Position numbers and translations under genes: made by a program
Notes under the pieces: generated by a model
Seen by the model: only the letters and a program-made list of their open reading frames with translations
What the model was told of the DNA's origin: nothing
Databases searched by the model: none
Shown here: in pieces, positions 1 through 13,517 of the stretch
Position numbering within the stretch: position 1 is the first letter of the stretch
Layout of the letters: each line of letters opens with the position of its first letter
From: Eutrigla gurnardus
Lineage: Eukaryota > Chordata > Actinopteri > Perciformes > Triglidae
Assembly: GCA_963514095.1 (NCBI GenBank)
Contig: OY741276.1
Coordinates: 22,121,695-22,185,694 of the forward strand
DNA length: 64,000 nucleotides
Reading direction: 5' to 3'

Positions 1-736
1 TTCATTTTTGAAAAAGCCTCAATAATTTCCTCAAACAGTTGGATATCAACGTTTTTAGCAAACAAGCTAATTGGTGCTTTTGTTGGGGACTATTTTTACG
101 GTTTACATACACCCCACTGAGAGTTTACCACAGTAACATGACGGTGTATGCCTTCATCATTATAACAAACATGGCTCAATCACGTCTTATTTATAGCTAA
201 TGATAAAAATGGCAGGAAGAACAAACTCCAGCTGGCGTTGATACACAAACAATAAAAAAAGGAACATGTTAGTCGGATCATTTCCTTGTTGGTTTTGGTC
301 TTTTCATTTGTTGACAACAAGACAATTATAGAACACAAATTTTCTTAAACATACAATTGATTGAAGGTTATGAGATTAGTTGAAAGAAGATTCATGCCCG
401 TGAAACGTGGAGATCACACACCGTGAGGCTCATGCTGGTTAGTGTTTAATGGGACAATAAACCGGATCGTGACCCACATGCTGTTAAAGGACTTATGATC
501 AACATTTGCATGCAGCTAATGCCTGCTAATTGTTTGGCTATCACAATGTAATACCCCATGCACCGGCGCTTTCAACTCTACCTTCAGAGCACTCCACTGC
601 CACTGAAATCTGGACACATGACCTTGGTTCTTTCAGTCGAGAGCAGAGCAAATAATCACTCAGACGTAATGAACATAGAGCTGGTTGTACTGCACCACAA
701 TCACAGTGTCAAAAGGTGTAGCGTAGCGTGACATAC
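1..736. other. malt1 intron, no exon recognised
   Basis: This is sequence downstream of the malt1 exon ending at 737, AT-rich and without a convincing coding segment on either strand. It is most likely one malt1 intron running off the left edge of the window. A very short alternative exon cannot be excluded by eye. Confidence 0.6.
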
Positions 737-3700
737 CGATCACAACGTCCACTTCACTGGTCCACATTCTCTCGGTGCTGCTGCTGATCTCACAGCGGTA
801 CCTGCCTTGGTGTTCCTGCATCGAGTGAGGAATCTGAAATGCACAGTCACATTAAGCCTTGTTCTCTAACAAAGTAAGATGCTTGTGCTTTCTAACATCT
901 GACAACTATAACAGAGAATTTTGGAGACAGTGACGCCATAAATCTTCTCTTATGAGCTGTGCTCACCAGGAGTTTCCTCTTTGTGGCGTTGGGGACCGGG
1001 ACTCCATTTCTGTGCCACTGGTACCGAGGGATCGGCCGTCCCACGGCTCCACACTCCAGCTGCAGGTTTTCCCCGGCATGTAGCCGCTGGTACTGAGGCT
1101 GGATCACCAACTTCAGCCGACCCTCTAAGGAGTGATAACTCTGCACTGGTGGTGGAAGGAGGGCAGATATCACGATTACATGATCTAATACACTGTCACT
1201 GGGAAAAGCACCAGTTCAATTCTCACAGGAGTCACTTGTCCCGTCCTTCAACTAATGCAGACTCCTCAAAGATCTATATCTTACCGCAAGACATGGTGAC
1301 ATTCAGGACGTCCACTTGAGCCCACTGGCTGAATTCAAAAGCATCTCCACAGTTGACCCTGCAGATGTAAAAGCCAGCATCCTGCAGTTGGACTGGACTT
1401 ATCACCAGTTCTGAAGAGTAGCTGTTTGGCACCTGAAGTTATGAAAATCACATTTACCAAAAATATACGCAAAGTGTATTATCAGTGTTGAATCAAGTTT
1501 CAGGTAAATAAAAAGTATGTTGATGTATGTTCATATTACATATGTACCTTCCATTTTGATCATTACAAAAGGTCAATATATTATTTAGTTGTGACATCAC
1601 AACTCCAAACAGCTTGTTTAAAGGCAAGGTTTCTGAATATAGGCTGTCTATTATCTCACAGTATTTATAAAGCACTTAGACCTGCTTTATAACAAAAAAG
1701 ACATGATCATCTCACATTTTACAGTAAGGTAACAAACATTTTACACAGCAGTTCAATGCAGTCAGCTATATTTAAGTTATTTTGGTTTCTTTCTGACACC
1801 TCAGTGCTGCATGAAATGTTCACACAGGATGTTTCAATGCCAAAGTATAAAAGCTATTTATGTCTCCATTACAGTCTGACAGAGACATGATATAGATGTA
1901 TATCTCAGTCAGGGAATGCAGATCTACCAACACGGGGAGGCTCACCATGCTTTGCATAAACAGACCATAACATTGAGCTGCAGTGTTATACTATAGATGC
2001 AACATGCCGTAAAGATAAAACCATTGTTTGATTTTGGGTTTCGGAGCCAGGACAAATGGAGAAGTAGTGGTGAAGAAGCTTTCAAGTCCAGACCTGTTAA
2101 GGCGGCACACTGCAGTTTGTTTTACTTCTAAAGTTCCTTCGAGTCCGGAAGCAATACGGTTTTAGTGAATACATTTCAGGGATACTGCTCCAGAGTGATA
2201 CAACTTGAAGTTTAATACTGAGAAAGGTGTGAAGCATTAAGAGGGGGTGATGCAAAATAATGAATGCAGCTGACATGAAAATACCTCGCAAATAACCAAA
2301 CTGCAGAAACAAAGAGGTTTCTAAGCCAGAAGTGTGTAAGCGGGGGCGGGGTCGAGCTCACCTCTTCCTTGGTCTTGAACCACTGGTACTGTACTGGAGA
2401 TTTGCCCACAGCGTGGCAGCTAAGGCGAAGATTGTGGCCCGATGTAAGAGCTACCGCCTGGGGCTGAATGAGGATCTGCAGAGCTGTACATTCAGGAAAT
2501 TTTCACTTTCAATTTTCACTTTGTCTTAAATTGCTACGCAGACTTTAGAAGGAATACATATCTGTACCAAATATGACATTAAATGTTACATATAGAAATC
2601 CCCCAATTTCAGTTAAAAAGGTGTTGTTTCCCAAGACTGTATATGCAGTTTCATTATACTTACCACCCTACCAATACTACACATGAACACATTTCCTCTT
2701 TCAATGATTGATCCCAGCATGGAGTGCAAGTTTGTTTAGAGATAAACAGTCTCTAAACCGGATGGCAACATGCTGTAAGTGTTGATTCCATGAGGTGAGT
2801 CATAAATCAACAAAGATCTGCCTACTTTGAATACCTGACAACATGATAACAAGCGTGGAGGTTAGTTTTCTGTACCTGGTGGCTTCAGGCACTGCAGGGC
2901 CTCTGAGTTGCCCAGAATGTGGAGGCAGTCAGCGAGGTGACCCGTGGTGCAGCCTCGTTCACCCATAAGCCTCAGCAGCATGCGGCTCGGACTTCCCTCC
3001 AACTCCAACACCTTCAGAGAGCACATCTCCATGTCGTCTGAGCTGGAGAACAATGCAGGAGGTTGACAGCACGTCACGTTTCAAACAGCAGTACGTTGAC
3101 ACATAGAAGGTATTGCACTCAGGTGGTCAGCAGCCCTCGATGTATTTTTAGAAGGAGCATACGAATCTACACATAAAACTCACAAAAGAAAATCAAAACA
3201 TTACTAAATACTTATTACAAACAGGAACTGGGACAGAAATTAAACTGTTTCTAAGTGACAGTATGATAATATCAAAGCTACATGGTGATTTATGGTTTCA
3301 TTTAAAAGCCCTGTTCACCTATTCAACAACATATGCCGAATAACTATTGTTTATCATATGAAATCCAATATTATTTTCTTCCTGGAAAACAAAATATGAA
3401 ACATGATTACTAAGCTAGAGCTGACCAATATCAACCAAAGACATCCATCTATTAATCGGAAGGCCGTGAGCCGACATTCAATTTTGTAATCATGACTGAA
3501 GATACAATTATGATCTATAGCTCGTGCACAACAGTTCAAACCACAGGACAGGAAACCACTGAAGATCCTAAAGTCATTGACATAACACCAGAAAATGAGT
3601 AAATCTAGGTTTTTAATATTTTCTGATGTTATTTATGATGTATTGTGGGTTTATGTCGCTCTCATTTCCTCTGTTATAATAAACCTATAATGCATATAGT

Positions 3701-4221
3701 CAAAAACAAATGTGTGTTAATATATAGCATACAATTATTATTATTACTACTAACATAACATTGTGGTTTGTATCTAATGTTATTTCGTAAAACTGTGTTA
3801 TTACATAATCCTACCTGTGAGAATATACGATTTATATTTCATTTAGCACTTTGCTATACAGTGCATTACTGTATATACTACACCTGCACCAGCAATACAG
3901 TACAGTTATTACTGGGCACTTTAATTATAAAATGTACATTATATGCAATACATAATCAAGTCTTAGTGCTGTCCATCTATAAATCCTGCGGAAATAAGCA
4001 TTTATGACATAATAAGTCTGTAACAGTGTTGCGAATAAAGTTTGTACAACATTCATACAGTTTACAGCCTACCTGACTTTAAACCGTCTTTCCTTGCCGA
4101 CTATCTCTCCCAGTTTTCGCCAACCTTTCGTGCTGGATTTGTCCAACACGTCACAGAGCTTCTTCAGAACCGGCTCCCTCAACAAGTTGATCTTCGTGGA
4201 CCGGTCCAAAGAATCCGACAT
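737..4221 (-). CDS. malt1: MALT1 paracaspase, N-terminal part (death domain and two Ig domains); 3' end outside window
   Basis: This is the 5' part of MALT1, the scaffold and protease that works with BCL10 and CARD proteins in NF-kB activation. Coding exons on the minus strand are 4073-4221, 2876-3042, 2362-2483, 1285-1432, 967-1145 and 737-833. All have GT-AG boundaries and consistent phases, giving about 287 codons. The start is the ATG at 4221 (MSDSLDRSTKINLLREPVLK). Exons 1-2 encode the death domain, including MCSLKVLELEGSPSRMLL, close to human MALT1. Exons 3-4 encode the first Ig domain (QYQWFKTKEE and DAGFYICRVN). Exons 5-6 encode the second (PRYQWHRNG and HQGRYRCEI). The caspase-like domain would follow, but positions 1-736 hold no recognisable exon, so the gene continues off the left edge. 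The gene is divergent from the prolactin receptor. Identification is by remembered homology. Confidence 0.94.
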
Positions 4222-6519
4222 GGCGGCCAGCGGGAACGGTTTACAATCAAACCGCTGCGTTCAGACTGGAGACACTTGTCTTCCCCTTGACAACATTTCA
4301 CTTCAAGACAAAAGACTACTTCCTGGAAGAAAGCGTGATAGTGGTAGGAGTCACACCTACTGCTACTGTACTCACTTGGTTTTCCCCTTTACGCGGCTAC
4401 GCAACTATACCTGGCTGAAGGCTACAGACCGAGGCGGCGTTCAGCGATCAACCCTTAACCCCGCCCCCCGGTGACAAGCACAGCTCCAGCTGCGGGTTGC
4501 CTCTGTCAAAGATTGTATCTGCGTCAAGAGAAGGTACCGTAAGTAAACGTTTTGGGGATTTGTTTCCTTTGTAATACAAATTGTAGAATCATTTGCAGGT
4601 TGGCTAACGTAGCCATCTTGAGAATTTTTTTCAGATACATTTCAACAATAAAATGTTTACCTTCTTTCAATAATCAGCTTTGTGGTTGACCACCATGGAA
4701 CATATAGTGTTTAGAGAGAGACAAATCAGTTTGTGATCCTGTTTGATTTGTGCCATGAATCACACTTCTGATTTTTGTCAATTAAAAAAATAATGTGCAA
4801 GTCAAGAAAGTCACAGACCTGTTGTTTACATTTACATTTACATTTGTTAGTGTGAATCAAACGTAGTAGTGTCAGTGGGATATGTCACTTATGTGACTTT
4901 TAGGTGTGTCGCTTTTCTAATTAGGTTCTGAGCCTTATATTTCAACAGTTATATGACAACTTTCTTTACGTAAAATATTATCCTTTAAATTGGCAAAAAA
5001 AAAAAAAAAATGTGTGTGTTTAAAAGCTTCGAGGACAGGAAGAGACGTGGATCAGTCAGACAGAAGGGAGACATGTTGACGCGCTGATCTTTGGCTGTAC
5101 TCAGGTGGGCAAGTCGTGACGACACCAACCCCTCCCATTCATGACTCGGGGCCACCTCTCGTGCACACAGCATGTCACACCGTATAGGTGTGGAAGGACC
5201 GTCCGTGGTCATTCTGAGCAGGAGTGCGCTCTGCTGGCTGGAGATGGCTGCTTTCTGAGGCTAAATGTAGTCGAGGTGGAGACCCGTCCTGAAGAGGTGA
5301 GCGGACACCACAGCTGGAATCATCTTGCTCTGTGTCAGCTGCTAACTCTTCTTGTTGCTGTTGTTTAAACGCGTTTCAAGTTAGTGGTGTTTTGTCAACG
5401 GCGTGTTTGTGTGCGTGTGTTAGCTGGTAGGTCTGAATAGACACAGCATGGACACATTTTTGTGCAGTGAAATATATAATATGCATTAAAGGAGTAATAG
5501 CCTGTTGAGTAAGTCTGCCTTTAATGCTCAGTTTGTATATAAAGGGTGTTTCAGCGTGTCTTATAATACACCAGAATTAAATGTCTCTCTTGGGACAAAT
5601 CATAATAATGGAACATTTGCAGTTTAAATGTTTCCTAAGAGACTGGCTTGTATCGACTCACTATGCATGGAAGATAATTATTTCTCTTTGTTAATGTGGA
5701 AAGTTAGATCAGATATGTGATTTGTTCATTATAAATATAACATATACATACAAAAGAGTATTACCCCAGACACTGCTTGAGTGTGAACCTGCTTTGGGTG
5801 TTACTATCTATTTCTGCTTGTCTTCCATCTGAATAGGAAAATAAGCCTCATCAAATGCCGCCTTACGCAAACCATCCTGTTAAAATATGTCTGAGCAGCT
5901 GTAACAGACTGAAACCGAGCTTGTTTTCACTGTGGCTACTGTTAAAAAGACAAGAAGAAAAAAAAGTGGAAAGGTGTAACCCCATTTTGTGTCGACCTGC
6001 TAGTTTCAGGCTATGTCAGGCAATGTCCATGAGTGAGATAAGTTTGGGGGAAAACTACATGTAATGAAGTATTTCTTCCAATGAACGGTTCTGACAGATA
6101 ATCTTCCTGAGTTTCAGGTACATGGTTTTCTTTTACAGATTTAGCACCGTAAGATAGCCTTATCCCATTTACAGTGAATTATGTTAAACCTAGTTTCTCT
6201 TTGAAAACAGCCTCCCTTTTATCTGTCTTCTACTAACTTATGGCATTTTGTTGGGTTGCAAATTCCTTGATGTGTTGCCATCAGTCAAATTATAACTTTA
6301 ATGTTCCCATTTGTTTATAGTATATCATGTTTCATCAGCATGTGATGCCTGCCTGTACAACATTAACCATCATTGTTTTGTTTGTTTGTTGTTTTACCTT
6401 CCTATTTCCTTGTTTAAGGTCAAATCAAGGCATGCAGGTTTACAGTATATAACCTCATTAATCACGAGCTGGTGATGTCACTAACTCTTTCAGGGCACGC
6501 CGTGACAGTTTGTCCCAGG
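4222..6519. promoter_or_regulatory. Shared upstream region of malt1 and the prolactin receptor
   Basis: About 2.3 kb separate two divergently transcribed start codons. The first 250 bases next to malt1 are richer in CpG, as expected for a promoter of a broadly expressed gene. GAAGAG followed by GTGAGC near 5293-5304 could be the donor of a non-coding first exon of the prolactin receptor. That is a guess from the splice motif only. I see no conserved coding sequence here. Confidence 0.4.
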
Positions 6520-9500
6520 ATGGGGAGAGATCTCGGGGTGACACTGCTCTTGCTGCTTTCTGCAGCTATAGAGTCCAACAGTAAGTAAAAAGGCTTGTTG
6601 ACACTGTCTTTGGCTTTAATGTGTTTTCATAGGCTCAGTTGTACACTCAGAAATCACTTACCTGCAGTGGTATGTAGACCGACACATGCAGATAGCTTTG
6701 GTTTTACCTGTCTTGGTTTGGAGATCTGCATCTGAGGTGTCTTCGGCATTCACAGCGTTGAAAAATTAGACAATGGCTTTTTTCAAAATCCACCTTCATG
6801 AACTGGGATGGATGAAGGGATCTTAGAGACACATATTTAAAAACCTGGGCAAATAAAAACAAAACAATCCAGCACGACTAGATACCATTAAAGTTAAGTG
6901 AGGACATTTTTAATGTAATTTGGGAGAACCCCCCCTTTAACTTGTTTTTTAATGTATCAGTGCTAAATCTGGGAACTGGGAGCTGATGTTTGTTTGTCAC
7001 ATGTGTTGCCAGGCATGTCTCCTCCAGGGAAACCAGTCCTGCTGGGCTGCAGGTCCCCTGAGAAGGAGACCTTTACCTGCTGGTGGGAGCCAGGTTCTGA
7101 TGGAGGGCTGCCCACCACACACCGCCTGTATTACGAGACGGAAAGGTCTGGACATTTAAGTTTTTGTGTGTTTTGAATTAAATTTTCAGTTTTTCAACAG
7201 GGCACAGTAGAGATGGTTGTGATAGAGGATAATGACTAATTAAGGAATCCAACCAGGATTGCAATCACGTTGTATTGTAGTGAATGTGTCGTAACCCCGA
7301 GGCCACCTGACGCTCCATTAAGTTTCCCAGTTTATCACCCACACTGAGAGCACGTGAAAGTACAGTTGTCAGTTGGCTTGTGTCGTATACGGGTAAGTGG
7401 AAAAATACTGGCTCTCTTGTTCACACACTTGTGCTCAGTCATCCTCGTACACATTTTTGTTGCTGTGGAAGTAAATCTGCAGGCTTTGAATGTTTCACCT
7501 GTGTGACCCTCACTCACGGTGGCCTGGGGGGGAATACCAAAACTGATTTTCAAGGATTAGCAGCGCCAGTTGATTCGCCCACGACTTTGTCCCATCGCCA
7601 TAAAACTTTATTCACAGTCAAGGTCCCCAGAGGATGAATCCTGTGGAGCTTCTGATCTGCTTTACCAGTACTTCTGTTTATGCCCAAATTCCTTTCGAAC
7701 AAATGACATTCCCATCAGCCCCAGCTGGCTGTAATTGTGAGCATGTTAGCCTCACAGAGACATTTGGTATCTTGTTGCAGTGTTCGGCTGGGAAACTGTA
7801 GACATCACACACCTGATCTGATCATCAGTCAAGTCCTGTGCTTTGTTTTCCGAATGTCAACGTGTATTTTCTGCCCACAGCACAGTTTTACAATGCTGAC
7901 TTTGTTGTATACGTTAGTTGGTCAGTAAAGGTTTTGTTTTGTGTGTACAGACTGGATGGAACGTACGAGTGTCCGGACTACGGGTCGGCAAGGAAGAACT
8001 CCTGTTTCTTTGACAAGGAGCACACCTCCATCTGGGTCAACTACTACCTGACCGTGGTGGCCTCCAATGCCCTCGGGAATGCCACTTCAGACCCCTTTCA
8101 GATGGATGTCATGGAAATTGGTAAGTTTTGTTACACGCCTCAAAAGAAAAAAAAGAGGATTTAGATGAGATTAGGGAATCAAACCGATGATGAGTTTTGA
8201 TTCGTCTTAGCAGATACAGATGTATGGAAACATCTAAAATGATATATGATGATATAAACAACGCAATTCTGTTTTTAAATTATGACAAGTAAGAAAACTT
8301 TAATGAAGAATAAAAATAATTGTTAACTAGGGGAGAATTTAATACTTTTGTAGAGAGAAAATATTCTTTAAACTGCTTTTAATGTTTTTTTCTGGGTTTT
8401 TGTCAAATATGTAGAATAGAATTGGCTCTGCACTGTACTTTTTATTTGTCTATAAAAAGTAGCAAGCTCCTTTTGACTTATTTTACAACAGTGGACCACG
8501 GTGGCTATAATTAGGATTTTCTGGAACTGATCAAATGTGTCTCAAAATGAGTCAATAATTCAGAGGTTAAAACATTCCTCGAGCCATTATTACTAATATT
8601 CAAGAATAGCTTAATTTGAACAGTGTGTTTTTGCGTTACGCTAGGAGTGACACACTTTTTTGCAATATTGACAACCAATCAGTATTCATTTGACTAAGAA
8701 GGGCACACAGCAAAAATGTATCTGTATTGATTCAGCAAATGATTGGTACAGTTTTTTTGTTGGCCGTGCAGCTTTCTTGAGCTCAGTAAGGAACGGAAAA
8801 GTACTGTGTGGCAGACATGAGCCGCAGATTAAAACCTGAACAGAATGAGGCTGAACTGGTTTGTGCCCAGTGTACAGCCTGCGTCTGCGGTCAAATGCCA
8901 CAGCTTTTGTTATGGTTATATAAGCAGTTGTCCATGTGATCTCCACGCACTGTACTTACAATAGCTTACATGTGGACCAGTCCTTTCCCATGTAAGCAAA
9001 TAGTAACTCCACGGCATTAGATTTAGTCCCAGGGCTCTAAACTCACGTGACTTATTTATTTATTTTTTGCCCTTAGCAACCCTGTAAGGACACTGAAGGG
9101 TCCATCAACCACGAGCCCCCGTGGCAATGTTAATATGTTGTTCATTCCTCTGCTTTATTCTAGCTTGAAATATGTCAACATTTTTGAAAGGGTTGACATG
9201 AAATGTTGTAAAGACATTTGTGACCCCCAAATATATGAACCATTATGACTTTGGTGTCCTCTGGAGCCACCAACAGCTGATTTTTCATTTAGCCACTGAT
9301 ATCTCTACTGAATCTCAACATATATTTGCTGGATTGCTCTAAAATTTGGTAAACACATACGTTTTAATTTGTTTGACATTCCCGTCAGCCTCAGCAATAC
9401 TTTGATTACATCAACATCAGCATGTTAGCATTGTCAACGTGAGCATATTAGTATGCTGATGTTAGCATTTAGCGTAAAGCACTGCTCTGTCTCCGTAGTG

Positions 9501-11920
9501 AAGCCTGACGCCCTTGAAAATGTAACGCTGCTGGTGGAGGAGAGAGAGGACGCTCCATACCTTCATGTCAGATGGGAGCCTCCCTCAAGCACGGACACCA
9601 AGTCTGGCTGGGTCACCATTAAATATGAACTAAGAGTTCGACAAGACAACAGCAAACAGTGGAAGGTGCGTTTACAAACTGAATTCATACGATAGAGTTA
9701 GTATCTTTCACAGTGGGGTCAAGTATTACAGCTTTGTTTTTTAACATTTTCAGTTCTCAAAACAAAAGCTGTTTTCATTGGATAGTCAATGAATCAATTG
9801 TTGACTCGTTTACAAATAAGTTTTCTTTTTTAAACAAAAATGCCATCTAGTCACAGGTTCCAGCAGTTAAATGCAGTTCTTAGTCGTCCATGAGGGTAAA
9901 CTGAACCTCTCTCACTTTTTTGGACTACTGGTTGGAAAAAACAAAGCATCTGGAGGCACATCCGTCATTTTATGGTACAAACAGTTAGTCAGAAACAAAG
10001 GTTGTCAGATTAATTGATAATGAAAGTAATCATTAGATGCACCCCAAACTATTTTTTTTCTTTTTTCCTCTTTCAGTTATACTTATATAAACAGTGACAG
10101 TAGTTAGTTATGATCAGCTGTCAAATCCCATAACATGACGTAACTGACTTTGTGCCAGCCGTCAGCTGCAAAGTGAAGTCAAACACTACAGGAAAAGCCA
10201 GACTACTATAAATTGCCTGTAAAAAGGACAATTGTATGTTGCTTTTACTTAATTGCATACATGCTAAAAAAACATACACATAAATAAAAATAAGGGACTG
10301 GCTGGTAACAATCTTAAAGTTATGAAAAAAAAATTAGGAAACAAACTTAGAATAAAAGTACGAAAATGCACTAATGGTCAAATCCAGAGACCGAGGCTGG
10401 ACCGAGTACGCTTGCTCTTTGGGTCCATGTATTTGAATGATCGCCGGAAGATCTGGATATTTTCATCTAAATTCTATACTCGGAAACCAAACTGTTTTAG
10501 CTTCCTGTGCCACTGAACAACTTCCATAGAATCAGCACTTTGACCCAATTCTATACTACAGACTAACCGTATACGATATGTGCTATGCAAACATTTTCTT
10601 GGTAAAGTGTTCATTTTTGTTGGTATATAAATCAAATGCGTTTGCATCTACACAAATGTGATCTTAATCTGGGATTTTCTTTCTCTAGGAGTACACGTCC
10701 GGTACACAAACTCAATTCAGTGTGTACAGCATCAGTCCTGGGGTGGTGTACACGGTTCAGGTGCGCTGCAGACTCGACCACGGCTCCTGGAGCGAGTGGA
10801 GCAATGCTACCTCTGTGAAATCCCCTTCCTGTAAGTCTTAGAAGCCCTTTGCAGAAGCCCTTTGGCTTTATGGTGAGGTAGCAACTTTTACTAATAATAA
10901 CTGAAAATGCTTTTCTTACATAATTTAGATCTTCAGAATGAGAGACCATTTTGGACATTGGTTTCTATCCTCTCTGCTGTTCCATTTATATCAGCATTGT
11001 TCATCTTTGTCATGAAGAGGAAATCGTACGTATCTCCTGGAGCAAAATAAAGATGTATAACTCGCTCATTAAAATGAAGAGAATGAAGATCGTATGACTA
11101 ATGATTCACCTTCTTTTGTTCCCTAGTGTGAAGCAGTGTGTTCTGCCTCCTGTTCCTGGTCCAAAGATAAGAGGTGTTGATGTTCAACATCTCAAGGTAA
11201 CTCTCATTCTGCAATATATTTCCAACATATCCAAAACGTTGATAATAATGAGGTCATAATGTGCTAAACTTCCAGGGTCGGGGATCTGAAGACTTCAACA
11301 AGGCCCTGATCATTAGCCAGAGCTTTCCTCTTATTGTGGCCTGGAAGGAGCAGAAGCAGGAGTATCTTATTGTGACTGAAAATGATGATGGATTTCCATC
11401 CAATTATCAAAAAAGAAAGACCAGCTTGATTACTCCTGCAGGCTTCCACTTAGACTTTGGGAAAATCAATTGTGGGGAGACATCCCTAGGCCAAAGTGAC
11501 TGGGAAGAGGCTGAGGAAAGAAAGAATGACACGGATAACACCACCAAACCCTTCATCAACAGCAGTTACGTAGATACTCAGACACTCGTGAGAACCAATC
11601 AGGGGCTGGACTACAGCAGAGTGAAAGAGGTGAATGGTGACACTATTCTCATCCTCAACACAGAAAACAGCCTAGAAGATCCCAGTTCTGGCTACATGGA
11701 TGTTCAGAGACATGAGGACATACCAGAGGACTACAGCAGGGTGAACAAGGTGGACAGTGACAATATTGTCTTCCTGCAGAAACAAAATACATCAGTTGAC
11801 ACTTCCTGTACAGAGAAAGGAAACCACCACACAAACTGTAACCTTCAGAAGCCAAGAAAACCTCATGTGTGCCTCGATTGTGGATACGTAGATACCATCT
11901 CTGCACCGCCTTTAATGTAG
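6520..11920 (+). CDS. prlrb: Prolactin receptor, teleost b-type (class I cytokine receptor)
   Basis: This encodes a 494-residue single-pass receptor for prolactin that signals through JAK2/STAT5. Coding exons are 6520-6580, 7013-7145, 7951-8120, 9499-9665, 10689-10830, 10929-11025, 11127-11196 and 11276-11920, all GT-AG and in phase (1485 nt). Residues 1-18 are a signal peptide. Two fibronectin-III-like modules follow, with paired cysteines (VLLGC, FTCWW, YECPDY, NSCFF) and the WSEWS signature at about residue 211. Exon 6 carries the membrane helix (about 230-252). Exon 7 carries Box 1 (VLPPVPGPKIRG). The last exon encodes a tail with several tyrosines, including two DYSRV motifs. The short tail suggests the b paralogue rather than the longer prlra, but this is an inference; receptor family membership is certain. 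Introns carry copies of a dispersed repeat. AATAAA at 12861 is a possible poly(A) signal. Confidence 0.93.
7560..7760. repeat. Copy of a teleost dispersed repeat in prlrb intron 2
   Basis: This intronic stretch shares wording with two other places in the window. It has CCCCAGAGGATGAATCC (also near 12053) and GACATTCCCATCAGCC followed by GTGAGCATGTTAGC (also near 9378 and 9440). This is the familiar fish repeat rich in GTTAGCATG. It is fragmentary, and boundaries are approximate. Confidence 0.55.
9170..9498. repeat. Teleost dispersed repeat abutting the prlrb exon 4 acceptor
   Basis: This degenerate repeat copy contains GACATTCCCGTCAGCCTCAGC and the characteristic series of GTTAGCAT/ATGTTAGCATT motifs. 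The last recognisable repeat words (GTTAGCATTTAGC, AAAGCACTGCTCTG) sit directly in front of the splice acceptor at 9497-9498. The acceptor tract therefore appears to lie in repeat sequence. The right boundary is inferred from memory of the family. Confidence 0.5.
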
Positions 11921-12005
11921 AGTTTTGTTTTATGTGCAATATCCAAATACAAATGACTGTTGAGAGTTAAAGAAAAAGGCTGCAGATATTCATTTTTATT
12001 TTTCA

Positions 12006-12260
12006 TTGTTCAATAGGATTGCCATGAAAGTTGGCACTGACATTCATGGTCACCAGAGGATGAATCTGCTGTGCTGCAGCTGGATTGCTGGGACATTTGT
12101 TACAGATATTTGAGGTCTCTTGAGGATGCATTCTTATGACATCTGGGATCTCCTTTGCCTCTAGGGCTTCCAGTGGGCCACTTTCTACGTATTCAGTGAA
12201 ATTGCATGACATCACAATTGTGCCCCAATATTCATGGTTCTCAGGTGATTAATTGTTAAC
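12006..12260. repeat. Dispersed repeat copy downstream of prlrb
   Basis: This stretch contains TTGCCATGAAAGTTGGCACTG and ACATTCATGGTCACCAGAGGATGAATCT, words of a very common fish repeat. Related wording occurs in prlrb intron 2. It carries no gene. The AATAAA at 12340-12345 lies just beyond it. Confidence 0.55.
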
Positions 12261-13517
12261 TTTAGTGATTTCCTGACTTTTCCTATGGTGATAACTCACT
12301 TACTTACTGCCCTTTATGCCTACTGGTATGCAGAGCAGCAATAAAGGATTTCCACTCCCATCTGTTAAGGGTGACCTTTTGGATGGTATCCCAGGTCTGC
12401 CTAAGGACTTTCAGTTCTCTCTCCACTGTTCGACGCTAGGTTTCCTCGGGTCTTCCCTTGTTAAGCCTTCCTTCTGCCAAGTAATCAGCAAAGTCAAGAT
12501 CTTCCATTGTGAAAAAAGTGACAATTACCTCCAGGTTGATCTTCCATTGTTCTTCGCATCACCTATCTATTACCATATGGAGCTCCACCAACAGGTTGAC
12601 TAACACAGCAGTGGTGCTAACGCCACAATAACAAAAACAGGAAGGAGATCACATGCTCCGTCTGTGTCATCAACATCAGCGTTGCCGTGATGACTGACTG
12701 AAAGGCTGCTAGTAGAGACGGTTTTAGTTGAGAGAGATTGATTCTATTTTGTGTGGTGTTAAATAATCGTTGAGGTTGAGAAGATTAATGTCTAATGCCA
12801 TACTTGCTGAAAAGATTGTACGCGAATCTAATACAGTAAAACTGAAATTTATCTGGAAAAAATAAACTGCAGATAAACATGATAGTAGTCAAATTAACTA
12901 AACCATTTAATTATTCTGCAAGATACTTAAAAAGTTATTTCAATACATATTGAGTTTCATCCCAAAATGCTACACAGGATATATTATTTAATTTAAGTAA
13001 GCAGCTTGATCAATTTAAGGAGCGAAGTAATAAGGGAATTAAAATGTGTTGATACAGGTGACATCTAATGATTTTGTATTTTACAGCAGACAGGACATAC
13101 AATTCGTATTTATTGCAAATTTTTAGCACTGTGTCTGGCGTTGAATGGCACTTTGCCCTTTAAACCCAGGATTATTTTTGCTACCTCAGTTTAACGATGG
13201 AAGCTTAAAGAGTAAACATGCATTTTGTTTTTCTGATTTGTGAATTATGGTTTTAAAAGTTATACCATGGAAAAGGTTTCTTCTTTTCTTACACCCAAAT
13301 GAAATGTTTGAGTAAATTGACAGTTTTGGATATAGTTAAATATATTCCAAGATTTTTATTCAGGTCAGAATGAAATTATTCACTGTAATGTCTAGTGACA
13401 AATGTTAAATCATTTAAAATAAAAAAAAACCCACATGTATTTCCTTTTTTCTTTACATTTATCCCAGAAAGTTAGATTTAGATTTTGTTTTGAAGACTCT
13501 CCCCCTCTGTCTGTAAC

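Noticed and set aside
12316..12603. 95-codon open frame after prlrb
   Set aside because: No recognisable family; it lies beside a dispersed repeat and shows no splice or codon pattern of a gene.
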